Part shown: piece by piece, positions 1 through 11,292 of the stretch
Layout of the letters: each line of letters opens with the position of its first letter
Numbering within the stretch: the first letter of the stretch is position 1
From: Saccharum officinarum
Taxonomy: Eukaryota; Streptophyta; Magnoliopsida; Poales; Poaceae
Direction: 5' to 3'
DNA length: 64,000 nt
NCBI GenBank assembly: GCA_020631735.1
Contig: CM036201.1
Location: 76,398,353-76,462,352, forward strand
Made by a program: the position numbers and the translations under genes
Notes under the pieces: generated by a model
What the model saw: only the letters and a program-made list of their open reading frames with translations
Database searches by the model: none
Told to the model about the DNA's origin: nothing

Positions 1-2618
1 GATCCAGGTAACCACCTATAGCTCGCAGGTGACAGGAAATCACCCGACTTCTACCGGTCTAAGCCAGCTAAGCATTGACTTGACTGCGGATACCAGGGTA
101 ACAAGGATATGGTATACAAAGGTAAGCAAGGTATAATGCAGCAACGTTTGCAAACAACTCCTAAACGTAATGCATCAAATTAAGTAAAGTTAATAATAAA
201 TTATTTGCAAACCGGGAGAGAAATGCTCCGGGGCTTGCCTCTCTCGAAGGAGCTTGGACGGTGATCGGGGCACTCCGGGAGATCTTCACCGCCTCTTCTT
301 CGGCTTCTGTCACCTCCTGCTGCTGCACCTCGATCTGCTCCTCTGGCTCCTCGGGTAAGACGACTGGGTTCTCGGTTTGCGATCCTGTATGATGCAATGC
401 GCGTAAGTGATTATGCAAGTATGCATCGAAGGAGATGAATGCAATGAATATGTTGAAATGCAAGGTAGTCAACATCATCCAGAAACTATACACTACAAGC
501 ACATGTCATCTACTGCATTCTCTTCTACTACTATTATGTTAAGTTAACCTACCTTATGAAATGCTTCAAAGATACACCAAAGCTTTACTAATTTCTTAAT
601 CACACTTAAAGCAATTGCTTAAACCCTAAGTAATAATAGTAGGTTTGAATAGCAACATATATTTCTGATGCTCCTAAAAATCTAAGAAAATTACAGTAGC
701 ATAATACTACTCTAAACAGACTACCATAAAAATTTCATGGCATTTGGATAAGTAAACCATCCTATACAAAAATGACAAGCTATAGCATAAAAATGAGCAT
801 GAAATTACTTTGTACTATGGAAAGTGTCAAACAACAGAATTAATATTTTTCCTAGGTTCTTTATAGCATACTATGACTGTACAAAAATTATCACATGCAT
901 GTTTTATACAAAGTTTGCTCTCTAGCAAAAATAACAAAAATCAGCCATTAAAGGCACTTGAACTACACTTCAAATTTTTCCCACAGAACATGCATGAAAC
1001 ATATTTTTCCTAGGAAGTACATGATATAAGAAGATTAACAAACTTGAAATCATATTTTTCTGATACATATAGGATTTACTAGCTATTTTACAAGATATCA
1101 GCAATATTAAGAATTAATTAAAGCTCTACAGAAAAGTATCCCAAAAATGACATGCAATATTTTAGATTGTAGATCTGGTTCCAGTGAATCCCGAGAAATT
1201 TATTTCATAATTTTTGGAGCTGAAATGACAACTAAAACATTTTTTCCAAAGCATTTTCAACAAGAATAATAAAAGAAAATGGAAATGGATTTTCATAACG
1301 GCACTGGGCCGGCCCGGGGAATCAAGCGGCCCATAGCCGTTCTCGGCCTGGCATCGCGCGCGGGGGGAAATGGCGAGCCAGCCTGCTCGGGGCGCGGCCC
1401 ACAGGGCGTAGCCCAGTCCACCGAGAGGAGGGGGAAACGGAGCGCGGTCGCCGGCGTCCAGGGTCTCGCCGTCACGGCGGCGGCCGAGGGCAACGGCCGG
1501 CTCCGGCCAAACCGCGACCAGCTAAGGAGCGCAACATGCTCGCACGAGAGTAGCGAACACGTGAAGGGGACGCGGGAGGGCAGAGAGAGAGCGAGTGAGG
1601 CGGTGCGCGGGGCACGAGCTCGACGGCACCGATGCGGTGGCGCGGCGGAGCGAGGGAAATTGAGCCCTACCGAGGCAAATGAGGGGATGGCGACACCCAT
1701 TCGGAGGAGGGAAGGATGGGGCGGAGCCTCGTGCACGGGCAATTAGACGGAGGTGGTCCACCGATGCCGGAACAGGGCGGGGACGGTGGCGGAGCTTGGT
1801 GGCGAGCGGTGTTCCGCTGCGGTTTCACCGGAGGGAGGAAGAAGGGAAGCAACGAGGCACAAGTGGGAGAGAAACCAGGTGCCGGGCGATTTTGAAGCGG
1901 AGCGTGGCGCGGGGTCCACGGCGGCCACGCGGTGGCGTCGCCGGCATGCGGCCGCCACGCGGCGGGCGTTTTCTGCCGGGGCGACAGCGCGCGCGGCGGG
2001 GCGGGAAGAGGAGGAGCGACGCGGAGGCAGGCCGGGCCGAGCCGAGGCGGCGGCTGCGGGCGCGCGCGGGAGTGGCGCGGGCCGATTCGGCCAGCGGGCC
2101 GAATCCGAGGCGGCGGCCTGCTAAGCTGGATTTGATTTTTTTTTTCAAATTTTTCATTTCAAATCAAATTCAAACACAGATTTCAAACCCCATTTTGAAC
2201 AAGAAGAAGACATTTTCTGGAATTGACCCAAAAATAAAAGTTGCTTAGAATTTAATTCTCTACAACTTTGATTAAGGGCCAACTAAAAATTCTCAATAGA
2301 TTTTGAATTGAAGAATAAAAGCTAATTTAGAGAGGATTTTTGAATATTTTAATTAATATTTTTGAACAAGCTTTTTTGACAAAACTTTGAGTCATTTAGT
2401 TGCTCCAAAAATTTGACCTATAATTCTAAGTGATATAAAATTTTTAGTTGCACAATTTTGATGGAATGTGATTAGCACATTATACATTACACCTCAAATA
2501 CCACTTTCTAAGCTTTTATTTCACTCAAATTATAATATTAACATGTATGATTATGATGATAGGAAATGCCATGCATATGATTGCCATGCAAATGCTTGCG
2601 TAACACCGGAGTGTTACA
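1..2618 (-). repeat. Partial LTR of the 44868-59238 Ty3/gypsy family, cut by the window edge
   Basis: This stretch aligns almost base for base with 56610-59238, the outer two thirds of the 5' LTR of the complete element. It ends in the same CA terminus at 2618 and is followed by the same host sequence (CCCACC then a gcctaag motif). Because the insertion junction is identical, this is a copy of the same insertion and not a second insertion. It differs mainly by single-base indels, for example one G fewer near 290 and one A fewer near 114. It includes the GC-rich tract at about 1300-2120 found in every copy of this LTR. No internal retrotransposon sequence is seen because the window begins inside the LTR. 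Confidence 0.93.
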
Positions 2619-3537
2619 CCCACCGACGGCCTAAGCCTAGACACCGAGACCACTAACACCATCTTTTTTTTGATCGGGTCAACTTGGGCGCACACAACCC
2701 ACCACTCTATACTCACCACATGCGTGCACGTCTGTACACACGCAAGGAAAGGAGATATCAAGACGCAAGGGAACTAGACAGACTCTCCTGGTGATGATCC
2801 GGACTTTTACTGAACTCATAAGGCAAACGACTAGCAGAAACTAGGGTATGGAAAAATGGAAATTCTATGGACGCACGGGATAGGGAAATGACGTCGCACC
2901 AACTGATCAGCAAACCGGATGTCACCATCGAGACCCACCTGAGTCGCCTAGGAAGGCCCTAGACACCGAGACCCTAACACCATCTTTTTTTTGATCGGGT
3001 ACAACTTGAACGCACACAACTCATATACTCCGTACTCACACATACGCAAAGAAGAGACTGGAAGCCTAGCCTCCGGTGCGTGGGAAACGCGCTATAACAC
3101 CAATCATGCATGCGTGCGTATACCTCGTGATATCATCAAATGCCCACATGTGCAAGTACCATGCTTTTTTGGACAAAGTCCAAAAAATAGGGCGACACTA
3201 GGGTGACTGTTAACCACTAATACTTCATTCGCAATGACACTATATCATTCTTACACGCAAGCACAATTCAAAATGCTGAAAAAATGGACTGCTACGTAAC
3301 AGTTTCAGCGGAAATTAGTTAATATAGGTGAGCTGTATGGATCTAGGCCCATTAGCAAGCCCACGCAAGCTTTGCGATTCTTATTAGTAAAAAAGCGTTA
3401 GCAGGGGCCTGCCTGAGGTTCACTGACACTCAAGTACTCTCCCTGTTTGCACCAGCACTAACGCAGCAAGCTAAGCTAAGATGGAATAAAATAGAATGAG
3501 TTGATATATCGCCAACTCATTTCTCACATGCTACTAA
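2619..3537. other. Duplicated upstream flank of AGT copy A, with SINE-like repeat
   Basis: No gene is visible. The sequence matches 59239-60175 and, reversed, 36190-37215. It contains short repeated units with the phrase gatcgggtacaactt next to a T-run at about 2664-2700 and 2983-3010, which are the reversed tails of the SINE-like repeat described at 36586. The part nearest AGT (about 3280-3490) is the ancestral AGT promoter side, recognisable also upstream of AGT copies 1 and B by a shared cttgcgtgggcttgctaatg phrase (here reversed). Confidence 0.6.
2985..3215 (-). repeat. SINE-like repeat, copy A
   Basis: Reverse-complement copy of the SINE-like repeat at 36586-36832. The T-run at 2987-2994 is the reversed A-tail. 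The tRNA-like head, clear in the other two copies, is disturbed here around 3206-3230, consistent with the generally poorer sequence of this copy. Confidence 0.45.
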
Positions 3538-3812
3538 TAGGGATGAAAACGGATCGGATACGGACGAATATCACTGATATCATATTTGTTTTCATATTTA
3601 TGTCCGGATTCGGATTCGAATACGGATAGTATAAAAAATACCGGATATGATATGATTGGATATCGACATCATAAATATGTGATTTAAATATTCGGATACG
3701 AATACGGTATCGGATGTTAAATATCCGGACTCGGATACGAACGGATTAAAACCCTCTAAACAGATTCGGTCTCGAATACGGTCGGAAAATATCCGTACCG
3801 TTTTCATCCCTA
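3538..3812. mobile_element. hAT-type MITE with 8-bp target duplication
   Basis: The element starts TAGGGATGAAAACGG and ends CCGTTTTCATCCCTA, a perfect 15-bp inverted repeat. It is flanked on both sides by GCTACTAA (3530-3537 and 3813-3820), the 8-bp duplication expected for hAT elements. The interior is full of short cggatacgga-type motifs, typical of hAT subterminal repeats, with no coding capacity. The inverted paralogous site near 36189-36196 carries a single GCTACTAA and no element, so it is an empty site. Confidence 0.9.
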
Positions 3813-3927
3813 GCTACTAATAATTAGTATATGCACGAGAATAAGTAGGCTACACCAAAATTTATGAGATGAACTTATGATGTATCATCTCGTGATACAT
3901 GAGGTGACTCCACAAACAAACACACCC

Positions 3928-5416
3928 TACGTGTATGGCCCCGGACGGACCCACCTGTTCGTGCTGGGCCCGTGAACATCCTGGACCTGGTGATCCGCGC
4001 CATGAACTGGTAGAACGAGGGACTACGCTCGCCAGCCATCCCGGCGCTCACCAAGGTCCTCCTCAAGGACGTGAAGAAGATCTTCAAGACCACCACGGGC
4101 ACACCGTTCTTGATCCCGATGACGGGCACCGGCACGTGGGAGAGCGCGCTGACCAACACGCTGTTCCCGGGGGACCGCATCGTGTCCTTCCTCGTCGGGC
4201 AGTTCAGCCTGATGTGGATCGACCAGCAACAGCGCCTGGGCTTCGACGTGGACGTGGTGGAGAGTGACTGGGGCCACGGCGCCAACCTCGCCGCGCAGGA
4301 GCGGCCGCCAGTACACCCTCCACTCCACACCATCAAGGCCGTGGCCATCGTGCACAACGAGATGGCCACGGGCGTCACCAACGACCTCGCGGCCGTGCGC
4401 AGGCTGCTAGACGCATACGCGCACCCGGCGCTGCTGCTGGTGGACGGCGTGTCGTCCATCTGCGTGCTGGACTTCCGCATGGACCAGTGGGTGTCGACGT
4501 TGCGCTCACCGGCTCGCAGAAGGGGCTGTCGATGCCGACCGGGATGGGGATTGTGTGCGCTAGCCCCAAGGCGATGGAGGCCAGCAAGACGACGAAGGAG
4601 CCGTTCGGCTGGAATTATAAGCCGGCTGAAAAATACTGTTGGCTGATTTTTTGTGAGAGAAAAATACTGTTCCGGCTAAAAAAACAAGCTGAATAACACG
4701 GATTATAAGCCAGATGAACAGGGCCGAAGTCCGTGCGCGTGTTCTTTGACTAGAAGGACTACCTCAAGTTCTACGACATGGGCACGTAATGGCATACACG
4801 CCGCCCTCCATCCAGCTCCTCTACGCTCGACCTCATCTTCGAGGAAGGGCTCGACAATGTCATCAAGAGGCACAACCGCCTTGGAAGTTGGAACAGCCAC
4901 GAGGTATGCTGGTGTTTCCTTGCATGCCCACCAGGTGCTCGACTCATGGCCATGGATCGGATTGATTCATTGCATGAATATGAAATGCAGGTTCGCCGTG
5001 GAGGCACGGGGGCTCAAGAACTGCTGCTTGAAGGAGGAGTGTTTCAGCGACACGGTCACCGCCGTCGTCGTGCCGCCCTACATCGACAGCGCCGAGATTG
5101 TCAAGCACGCGTGGAAGCGGTACAACCTCAGCCTCGGCCTCGACTCAACAAGGTCGCCGGGAAGGTCTTCAGGATCGGCCATCTCGGCAACCTCAACGAG
5201 GTACTTACGTTCCTAGCTGCACTGCATTTTGCATTGTTGGCAATTTATCAATTAATCACTGTAACATATCTTTTGCAGCTGCAACTGCTGGGATGCCTGA
5301 GCGGCGTGGAGATGGTGCTCAAGGACGTGGGGTACCCGGTGAAGCTCGGCAGCGGCGTGGCGGCCGCGGCGGCGTACCTGTCGAATTCCACGCCGCTCAT
5401 CCCGTCCAGGATCTGA
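3928..5416 (+). pseudogene. AGT1: Serine--glyoxylate (alanine--glyoxylate) aminotransferase pseudogene, copy A
   Basis: The intact family enzyme is a PLP-dependent photorespiratory aminotransferase of peroxisomes that uses serine and glyoxylate. Readable pieces include TTGTPFLIPMTGTG, the PLP-lysine region TGSQKGLSMPTG, GKVFRIGHLGNLNE, and the C terminus ending in SRI, a peroxisomal PTS1-type tripeptide. Two introns remain (4904-4990 and 5201-5278, both GT-AG), so this is a DNA-level copy and not a retrocopy. Damage: the start codon and first codons are missing, an in-frame TAG follows MNW near 4011, TAG replaces the Trp codon of the FFDWKDY region near 4750, a MITE sits at 4598-4724, and there are single-base indels. 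It is nearly identical to 60568-62059. Confidence 0.92.
4598..4724. mobile_element. Small MITE inside AGT copy A
   Basis: This 127-bp insertion splits the AGT exon. Copy 1 of AGT runs uninterrupted from the aagacggcgaag codons to the tccgtgcgcgtg codons, while here AT-rich sequence intervenes. The ends are imperfect inverted repeats (GAGCCGTTCGGCTGG and CCAGATGAACAGGGC), and CGAAG flanks both sides. The superfamily is uncertain. The same insertion is at 61239-61365. Confidence 0.75.
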
Positions 5417-5847
5417 GAACAATGCATGGAACGACAACACAAACAAGGCCGGCGGCCGGCGGCCGGCGACGACGACGAGCGGGCAGACAAACAAATGAAC
5501 AAAGCGTGCAGTGCGGACATCTCCGCCTCTGCGCCGTGCAGAGCGGATGGCTGACTGCAGTGTTGGCTATACTCTCTGTATGTAAAGTTAATTTCCACAC
5601 TCGGCTGTGCTACAGAGTATAATTTTGTGAATATACAGCTTCAATTAAACTTCAAATTAATCTCCGTATATAGCCCTACCCAGTTTTAACTACAGTATAT
5701 TTGATAATACCAAATACCCAATCAACTCTGCTTCTTGCCATCACTGCGTCTGAACTGAAATCAGGCCATAGAACATGCCATTCTTACGAACAACAAAAAA
5801 AATACTCTTACAAATTAGTATATTGCTCGTACTAAATCTTTGCGGGA
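5417..5847 (+). other. 3' flank of AGT copy A
   Basis: Former 3' UTR and downstream sequence of AGT. It matches, reversed, 34480-34860, which lies between the EF-hand gene and AGT copy B. Similarity stops near tactaaatctttgcgg, where the CACTA remnant begins. No gene is seen. Confidence 0.6.
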
Positions 5848-6050
5848 GTAAAAGGCCTGTGCTGTGGCCAGACTGGCGAGCCTTTTAGTCCCGGTTGGTA
5901 ATACAAACGGGACTAAAGGTGGCCCTTTAGTCCCAGGTCGCGGAGCTGGAATAAAGGTGTGACATTTAGTCTCGAACTCTTAGTCCCGGCTCCGGAGCCG
6001 AGACGAAAGATTGTTTAGGCCCGGAACAAAAGGCCAACTCTGTAGTAGTG
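5848..6050 (-). mobile_element. CACTA transposon end remnant with fold-back
   Basis: The right edge reads ...caactctgtagtagtg, so the reverse strand starts CACTACTACAGAG, a typical CACTA terminus. Inside, tttagtcccggtt faces aaccgggactaaa around a short loop (a G/C is missing from one arm here compared with the copy at 62490). No matching left terminus is visible, so this is a truncated end or a small non-autonomous derivative. It lies exactly where the EF-hand and WAK parts of the ancestral unit are missing. Confidence 0.7.
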
Positions 6051-7019
6051 AATGATGTGCTTTTCTCGTGTATCCGTGCCTAAAAGTGGGAGAAAAGTCA
6101 TGAATTATACAGTGTTAATTGGAAGTCTCCTTCACGTCAACTTTCACGAGAAACAACAATGATAAGTTTCTAAACAGGTTGCATATATGCTTTCCCTTTA
6201 ATTGGGTCTGAAATCATGATGGAATACTACATTGATTAGAGGCACATAGGCCAGATTCCTAGAGCATACACATGCTTTTAGGACAGAGGGTTACTAATTC
6301 GAGGTGTTTAATAGAGCGTTAATTTGCACAACACATGCTAGAAAGGATAAATCATACAAATTCTCAAAAATATCTAGCTATTATTAGCTCGGTGTTGTTC
6401 TGTGAAGTATTCTCTCTGGTAACCATAAAAAAAAAAGAAAGATACCAGTAACTAAGATGTTTCGCAATCTTCTATCATTTTTTAGTCAAAAAAATAAATA
6501 AATGTCCTCAGAAGCCTATTTGCATCGTTGAGCCTACATGTATCGCATACAAGTAGAGCTAGCGGTAATATCAGAAGAATTTATAAACCATGGTGAGAAG
6601 ACTGGAACCACCGCCACCGTCCTTCAGCGAAACCTCAGAAGTATCTCATAGCTCGCTCGATCTTTTTAGCAAAAAAAATTAGTGGTGCCTGACTATTGTC
6701 AAGTCTTCTCACGAGTTACTCCGTGAAGTCAGGCAAAAATCGTATGAGATCGGACACCAGCGGCCTCTAGAAGAGTCGCCCACATCAACCGTAAGGGCAT
6801 CCTCAATGACAACTTTCAAATAACTAAATGACGACTTTCAAATAACTAGCTAGACTGGGCTTAGAAATAATAAAAAAAGAACTACGTAGTGGAGAGTTAT
6901 TTGAGCTGCACGAGAGTTGTTTCTAGGAGATCGTGCTAGACTAGCTATTTGGGAGCCGCCAGCTATTTGATCTGTCTCCCTGATAGCCAATAGATTTTTT
7001 CCTAGACTAGCTATTTGAG
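6051..7019 (-). repeat. WAK upstream-region copy
   Basis: This block is similar to 42900-43870 (same orientation), to 38215-39165 (reversed) and, more distantly, to 18500-21340, which lies directly upstream of WAK copy 2. Shared landmarks include cacgagttactccgtgaagt and tctagctattattagctcgg. No gene is visible. In this copy no WAK exon follows; a CACTA end abuts it instead. Confidence 0.7.
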
Positions 7020-7350
7020 AACCATTGAGGACGCCCTGACACCGCGTTGCAAAGGTTTGTGAATGTCCAGGCAGACTTTCACACACAGGAACCTCCCCTC
7101 CGCCACATGATCCGACTCAAAATCCACCACCATGAAGGCACCCAGTACCCACCTCATCTCCAATCACCTACGCCATCGATCTGGTCGTGAGGCCAACCAG
7201 GAGGCGAGCACTCGAATCCAGATCAGGACGGATGAGAAGTCAATTTCATACGGTGACTTAGATCATCAAAGTCAGCCACCACTAGTAACTCCTTCGAAAT
7301 CATCCACATACCATTATCCAATGCTCGCCGCTTTTCTGACCCCTGGTTGA
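7020..7350 (-). pseudogene. DUF4283/zinc-knuckle-like gene fragment, copy A
   Basis: Read on the minus strand, this is the downstream part of the fragment seen at 43865-44412. It includes a PIWIRVLASR-like segment and an RFLxVKVCLDIH segment, which resemble plant DUF4283 proteins, a family often carried by LINE or Mutator elements. The 5' half is replaced at 7351 by unrelated sequence. The frame is broken. The family call rests on the order of short motifs only. Confidence 0.5.
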
Positions 7351-7702
7351 AGGTAAGACTGGGCATTCGGTTCTCGGTTCGGTTTCGGTTTAGTTCCTCA
7401 TTTTTTAAAGAAATTCGGTTCTTAGAAAATAGGAACCAATCGGTTCTCAATATTCTCAGAACCGACCATTTCAGTTTTCGGTCATTTCGGTTCGGTTTCT
7501 GGTTCTAACTGAACTAACCGATTTTTTTGAGAAGACCTCAAGACAATAATAAATATACGTGTTGTAAGGCAAATTTATGCAACACTATATTAATTTTTAA
7601 AAATAATAATTTTATAAGAAAACAATAGCAATTTAGTAACACAAATATATAGTAGGTCAAATATATAAAACCCCAACATAAACCAAACATAATCTTACAA
7701 AA
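7351..7702. mobile_element. Probable MITE or TE end before the scaffold gap
   Basis: The sequence begins gggcattcggttctcggttcgg and repeats ttcggttc motifs with reversed gaaccgacc motifs, as in hAT-like subterminal repeats. The rest is AT-rich. The far end is lost in the gap, so neither a second terminus nor a target duplication can be checked. Confidence 0.4.
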
Positions 7703-7802
7703 NNNNNNNNNNNNNNNNNNNNNNNNNNNNNNNNNNNNNNNNNNNNNNNNNNNNNNNNNNNNNNNNNNNNNNNNNNNNNNNNNNNNNNNNNNNNNNNNNN
7801 NN
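7703..7802. other. Assembly gap of 100 N
   Basis: A run of exactly 100 N, the usual arbitrary size for a scaffolding join. The order and orientation of the flanking contigs are not proven by sequence. Confidence 0.99.
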
Positions 7803-8476
7803 AAGTGTATTGAGGATGCTTTATGTTACCTTTTTATAATATTTTGTTACATATATAGTCGTTGAAATGGGTATTTTAAAGTGTATTGAGGATCCTTTAT
7901 ATTATATTTTTTATAATAACATATGCATGTATTTTATATGTAGATGAAAGAGGTTATTTAGTTTATTTTTAATAATAGCACACAAGGGTAATAAATATGA
8001 AAATCTAATGGGTTAAATTATGTATCTTAAATAATGCTAGGGGTGTGTAATTTATATGCAAAAGGTTTACTTAATATCTTTCAGGAAGAAGTGGGCACTC
8101 AGATATAGATTGACTATGTCTCAACAGTGGTGAAGTATGTTAAGTCTAGCCTAATGATTGGATGTTTATAATTTCTAGACTTGGTATCCTTTTCTAGAGA
8201 GCCTTGTGAGGATTAATATAGGATCTCAAAGAAACAATATTTGCCACTAGTATTAAGATTCTATTTACTTTCGAATGCAATAAAACATTACAACATACAT
8301 CTTACTCTATGTAAATTACAATTCTACACTAATATATCTTTTCGAAAGGTCCTGCTACTACATGCACCATCAAAGGTTCTACATGATCACAGATCACATT
8401 ACTTTTTTATGAAATATCAGTAAATGTGAGCATGCTTTTACTTGCACTACCAACATACAACCATATTACTATACAG
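7803..8476 (+). other. Intron sequence of WAK copy 1
   Basis: AT-rich sequence similar to about 29380-30069, the end of the long intron of WAK copy 2. It ends in a good polypyrimidine and acceptor context, tatacag at 8470-8476. The upstream exons of copy 1 are not in this contig. Confidence 0.65.
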
Positions 8477-9932
8477 ATATTGATGAGTGCTCTATTCCAA
8501 ATAAATGCAATGGGATATGCCACAATTTTGATGGAGGCTTCAACTGTACAAGCTGCTCTCATGGAAAAGAATATGATACAAAGAAACAAAAATGTGTCAT
8601 GTCAACTAAGCAGCGTAATTTAATTCTCGGTGAGTCATGCATTTGTCCATCAAAATTTAAATTTTCCAAAATATTCATGTTCACATTTAATGAATGTAGG
8701 GATTGCAATTGGGCTTGCTTGTGGCCTTGGCTTCATAAGTTTTACACTAGGTGCCATTGTACTCATTCATAAGTGGAAGAAAGATATCCAAAGGAGAATA
8801 CGAAGAGCATACTTCAAGAAAAACCAAGGCCTACTCTTGGAGCAACTAATCTCAAACGAAAGTGTTACAACTAAAACAAAGATATTCACATTAGAGGAAC
8901 TAGAAGAGGCAACCAACAACTTTGACACTACTCGTGTTCTAGGTCATGGAGGGCATGGCACAGTTTATAAAGGGATTCTGTCTGACCAGCGCGTTGTGGC
9001 CATAAAAAATCTAAAATAGTAGAGCAAACAGAAATGGACCAGTTTATCAATGAGGTTGCTATTTTGTCTCAAATCATTCATCGTAATGTTCTGAAACTTT
9101 ATGGTTGTTGCCTGGAAGAAGAGGTGCCCATGCTAGTCTATGAGTTCATATAAAATGGCACTCTGTATGGTCTTCTTCATGCAAACATTGTAGAAAAATG
9201 CTTGCTATCATGGGATGATCGTATTAGGATTGCAATGGAAGCAGTAGGAGCACTTGCTTATCTACACTCAGCTGCTAAAATACCAATTTTCCATAGAGAT
9301 GTGAAGTCTTCCAATATACTCTTGGATGACAACTTCACCACAAAGGTCTCGGATTTTGGTGCTTCAAGATCTCTTTCACTTGATGAAACACATGTGGTGA
9401 CAATTGTCCAAGGAACATTTGGTTACTTGGATCCAGAGTATTATCATACTGGTCAACTAACTGAGAAGAGTGATGTATATAGTTTTGGGGTAATACTTGT
9501 GGAACTTTTGACAAGGAAGAAACCAATTTTTATCAACGACTTAGGTGCAAAGCAAAGCCTATCTCATTACTTCATTGAAGAACTTCAAGAAGGGGCTCTC
9601 ATGGAAATTATGGATCCACAAGTTGTGGAAGAGGCCGACCAAGAAGAGATTCATGATATTGCCTCGCTTATAGAATCATGCTTGAGATCTAAAGGAGGAC
9701 ATAGACCAAGTATGAAAAGAAGTAGATATGAGACTGCAACTACTAAGAACAAAGAGGCTAAGGAAGGCATATATTTTAGTTGAAAGAGATGGAATCTTTC
9801 ATGTGCCCAGGAGCTCAGAACTTGCATGAACATATCGATCTTGTCAATGCTACACAGCTACCAGTACCAATGGCCTCTGGGTGCTACAGTTTGGAGCAAG
9901 AATTTGCGGCGACATCTAGTATGCCTCGCTAA
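8477..9932 (+). pseudogene. Wall-associated receptor kinase (WAK-like) pseudogene, copy 1
   Basis: WAKs are plasma-membrane receptor kinases that bind cell-wall pectin and signal through a cytosolic Ser/Thr kinase. Here the EGF-Ca exon (8477-8629) is intact, with DIDEC and regular cysteines, and ends in a GT donor. The next exon starts at 8700 with a transmembrane segment ([14 protein letters not shown]) and the kinase domain: glycine loop [29 protein letters not shown] and [11 protein letters not shown]. Damage relative to copy 2: one A lost near 9007 (premature stops follow), TAA in place of a Ser codon near 9151, and an extra A near 9715 that shifts the C terminus. The GUB_WAK ectodomain exons are absent, lost upstream or in the gap. 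Confidence 0.9.
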
Positions 9933-10700
9933 CTTAGGCCAAGCTTGGATGTTGGACACATCTAAAGTAACCATATACTTTTTAGTGAGGAACAATGGTA
10001 TATTTTGTTCTCTTCTCACAAGATTTTACCACATGGTTGCATTGTCTATGTATATGCATACAATGTATTCTAGACCACATTACTCATATATATACCATAT
10101 TATGTTGCATGTATGTGACTCCCTATGTTCCAAAACAGACTATGTTTTAGTTTTGTCCTAAATCAGACGACACATGTTCTGAAAGTGCATTTTGAAAGTG
10201 CATTTAATTGGTATTGTAGATGACATCCACCATGAGATATGTTTCTAATACAATTGTGATTTGAGACTTGAAAGTTGAATTTTTTTAGGATTCAACAAAT
10301 TTCAGAATTGGAGTGTGTAATAAAATTAATCTAGACCTGGGTTGTATTTCCATTAAATCCACCATGCATGGTTCAGGTGGGCTGGACGGGTGGCGCGGGC
10401 TCCAACATTTCTCTCTCTGTCTGTCTCTCCGTGTATCTCCCCTCACGACACGGGTTTGGATGGGCGGCGTGGGCTTTGGCGTGCGTTGGCACAGTTGTCT
10501 TCTGACCTGGGTTATGCGTGCTACTAAACTTTTATGTGGAATTCTTTTGCTTAAAAACGTGTTGTTTTCTTTGTCTGAAGACATGACAGAGCTACAAGTT
10601 TGAGACTTGAGAGGCGCTGGAAAATCTGTTCCGGGAATCCGTGTCTGCTAGTCGGCTAGCACGCTCACCTCACCTGTTGAAAGTCTAGTCTTCGTTGTCA
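9933..10700. other. WAK to EF-hand intergenic region, copy 1
   Basis: No gene is seen. A weak Stowaway-like phrase (ctccctatgttccaaaacag, about 10120-10140) matches a better copy downstream of WAK copy 2 at 31698, so the MITE predates the duplication. Short open frames here have no recognisable content. Confidence 0.5.
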
Positions 10701-10919
10701 ACCGTCACCGACCTGGCACATGTTTTCTGCACAGGTCCAACGGTGCCACGATGAAACAACGGCCACACCTGCACGGCCCAAAGAAATGAAATATTCGCGT
10801 CGGCGAAACGCGCCCACAGCATCTGACCTGCGTCAAAACCCACCGGCCCAATCTAATCCATCAGCAGAAACCGTCGGCCCAAACGCGTCTTCAACTCCTT
10901 GCAGACCCGCTCGCGACCC

Positions 10920-10926
10920 TATAAAA
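10920..10926 (+). promoter_or_regulatory. TATA box of the EF-hand gene, copy 1
   Basis: TATAAAA about 100 bp before the ATG, within a block conserved with 33807-33813 (cgcgaccctataaaaaac in both). Conservation in two copies supports a real core promoter. Confidence 0.65.
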
Positions 10927-11022
10927 AACCAGGACGATACCATCTCACCAGCCAAAGCCCAGAGCAGAGCAGAGCAAAACTCTCACACCAACACATCCCA
11001 AGAACACCGAGAAAATCCGAAG

Positions 11023-11236
11023 ATGAGCGTGGAGATCCTAGACGGGAGCACGGTGCGGAGCTTCGTGGAGGACGAAGGCGCCTTCAACTCCTCGGTGGAC
11101 GGCCGGTTCGCCGCGCTGGACGCCGACCACGACGGCCTGCTCACCTACGCCGAGATGGCCGGGGAGCTCATGAGCCTGCGCGTGCTGGAGAAGCACTTCG
11201 GCGTGGACGAAGCAACCGTAGACCCCGACGAGCTCG
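11023..11236 (+). pseudogene. EF-hand protein gene, 5' half only (copy 1)
   Basis: The start MSVEILDGSTVRSF and the first EF-hand loop DADHDGLLTYAE (calcium ligands at positions 1, 3, 5 and 12) are intact, followed by ELMSLRVLEKHFGVDEA. Similarity to the full copy at 33904 ends at the gacgagctc codons near 11236. From there the sequence is the inverted 3' end of AGT copy 1, so the second EF-hand and the C terminus are deleted. The reading frame runs on into antisense AGT to 11496, giving a chimeric frame. The full family member is a small two-EF-hand grass protein of unknown partner. Confidence 0.85.
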
Positions 11237-11292
11237 CAGGCCGTCGTCGCCGGCCGCCGGCCTTCTTTGTGTTGTCGTTCCATGCATTGTTC

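Noticed and set aside
1293..2248. Several overlapping open frames on both strands in the GC-rich LTR tract (also near 47400-48300 and 57900-58850)
   Set aside because: GC-rich DNA lacks stop codons by chance. The frames overlap on both strands, shift with each indel between LTR copies, and contain no recognisable domain.
4904..4990. Interpreting AGT copies as processed retrocopies
   Set aside because: GT-AG introns at 4904-4990 and 5201-5278 are retained in all copies.
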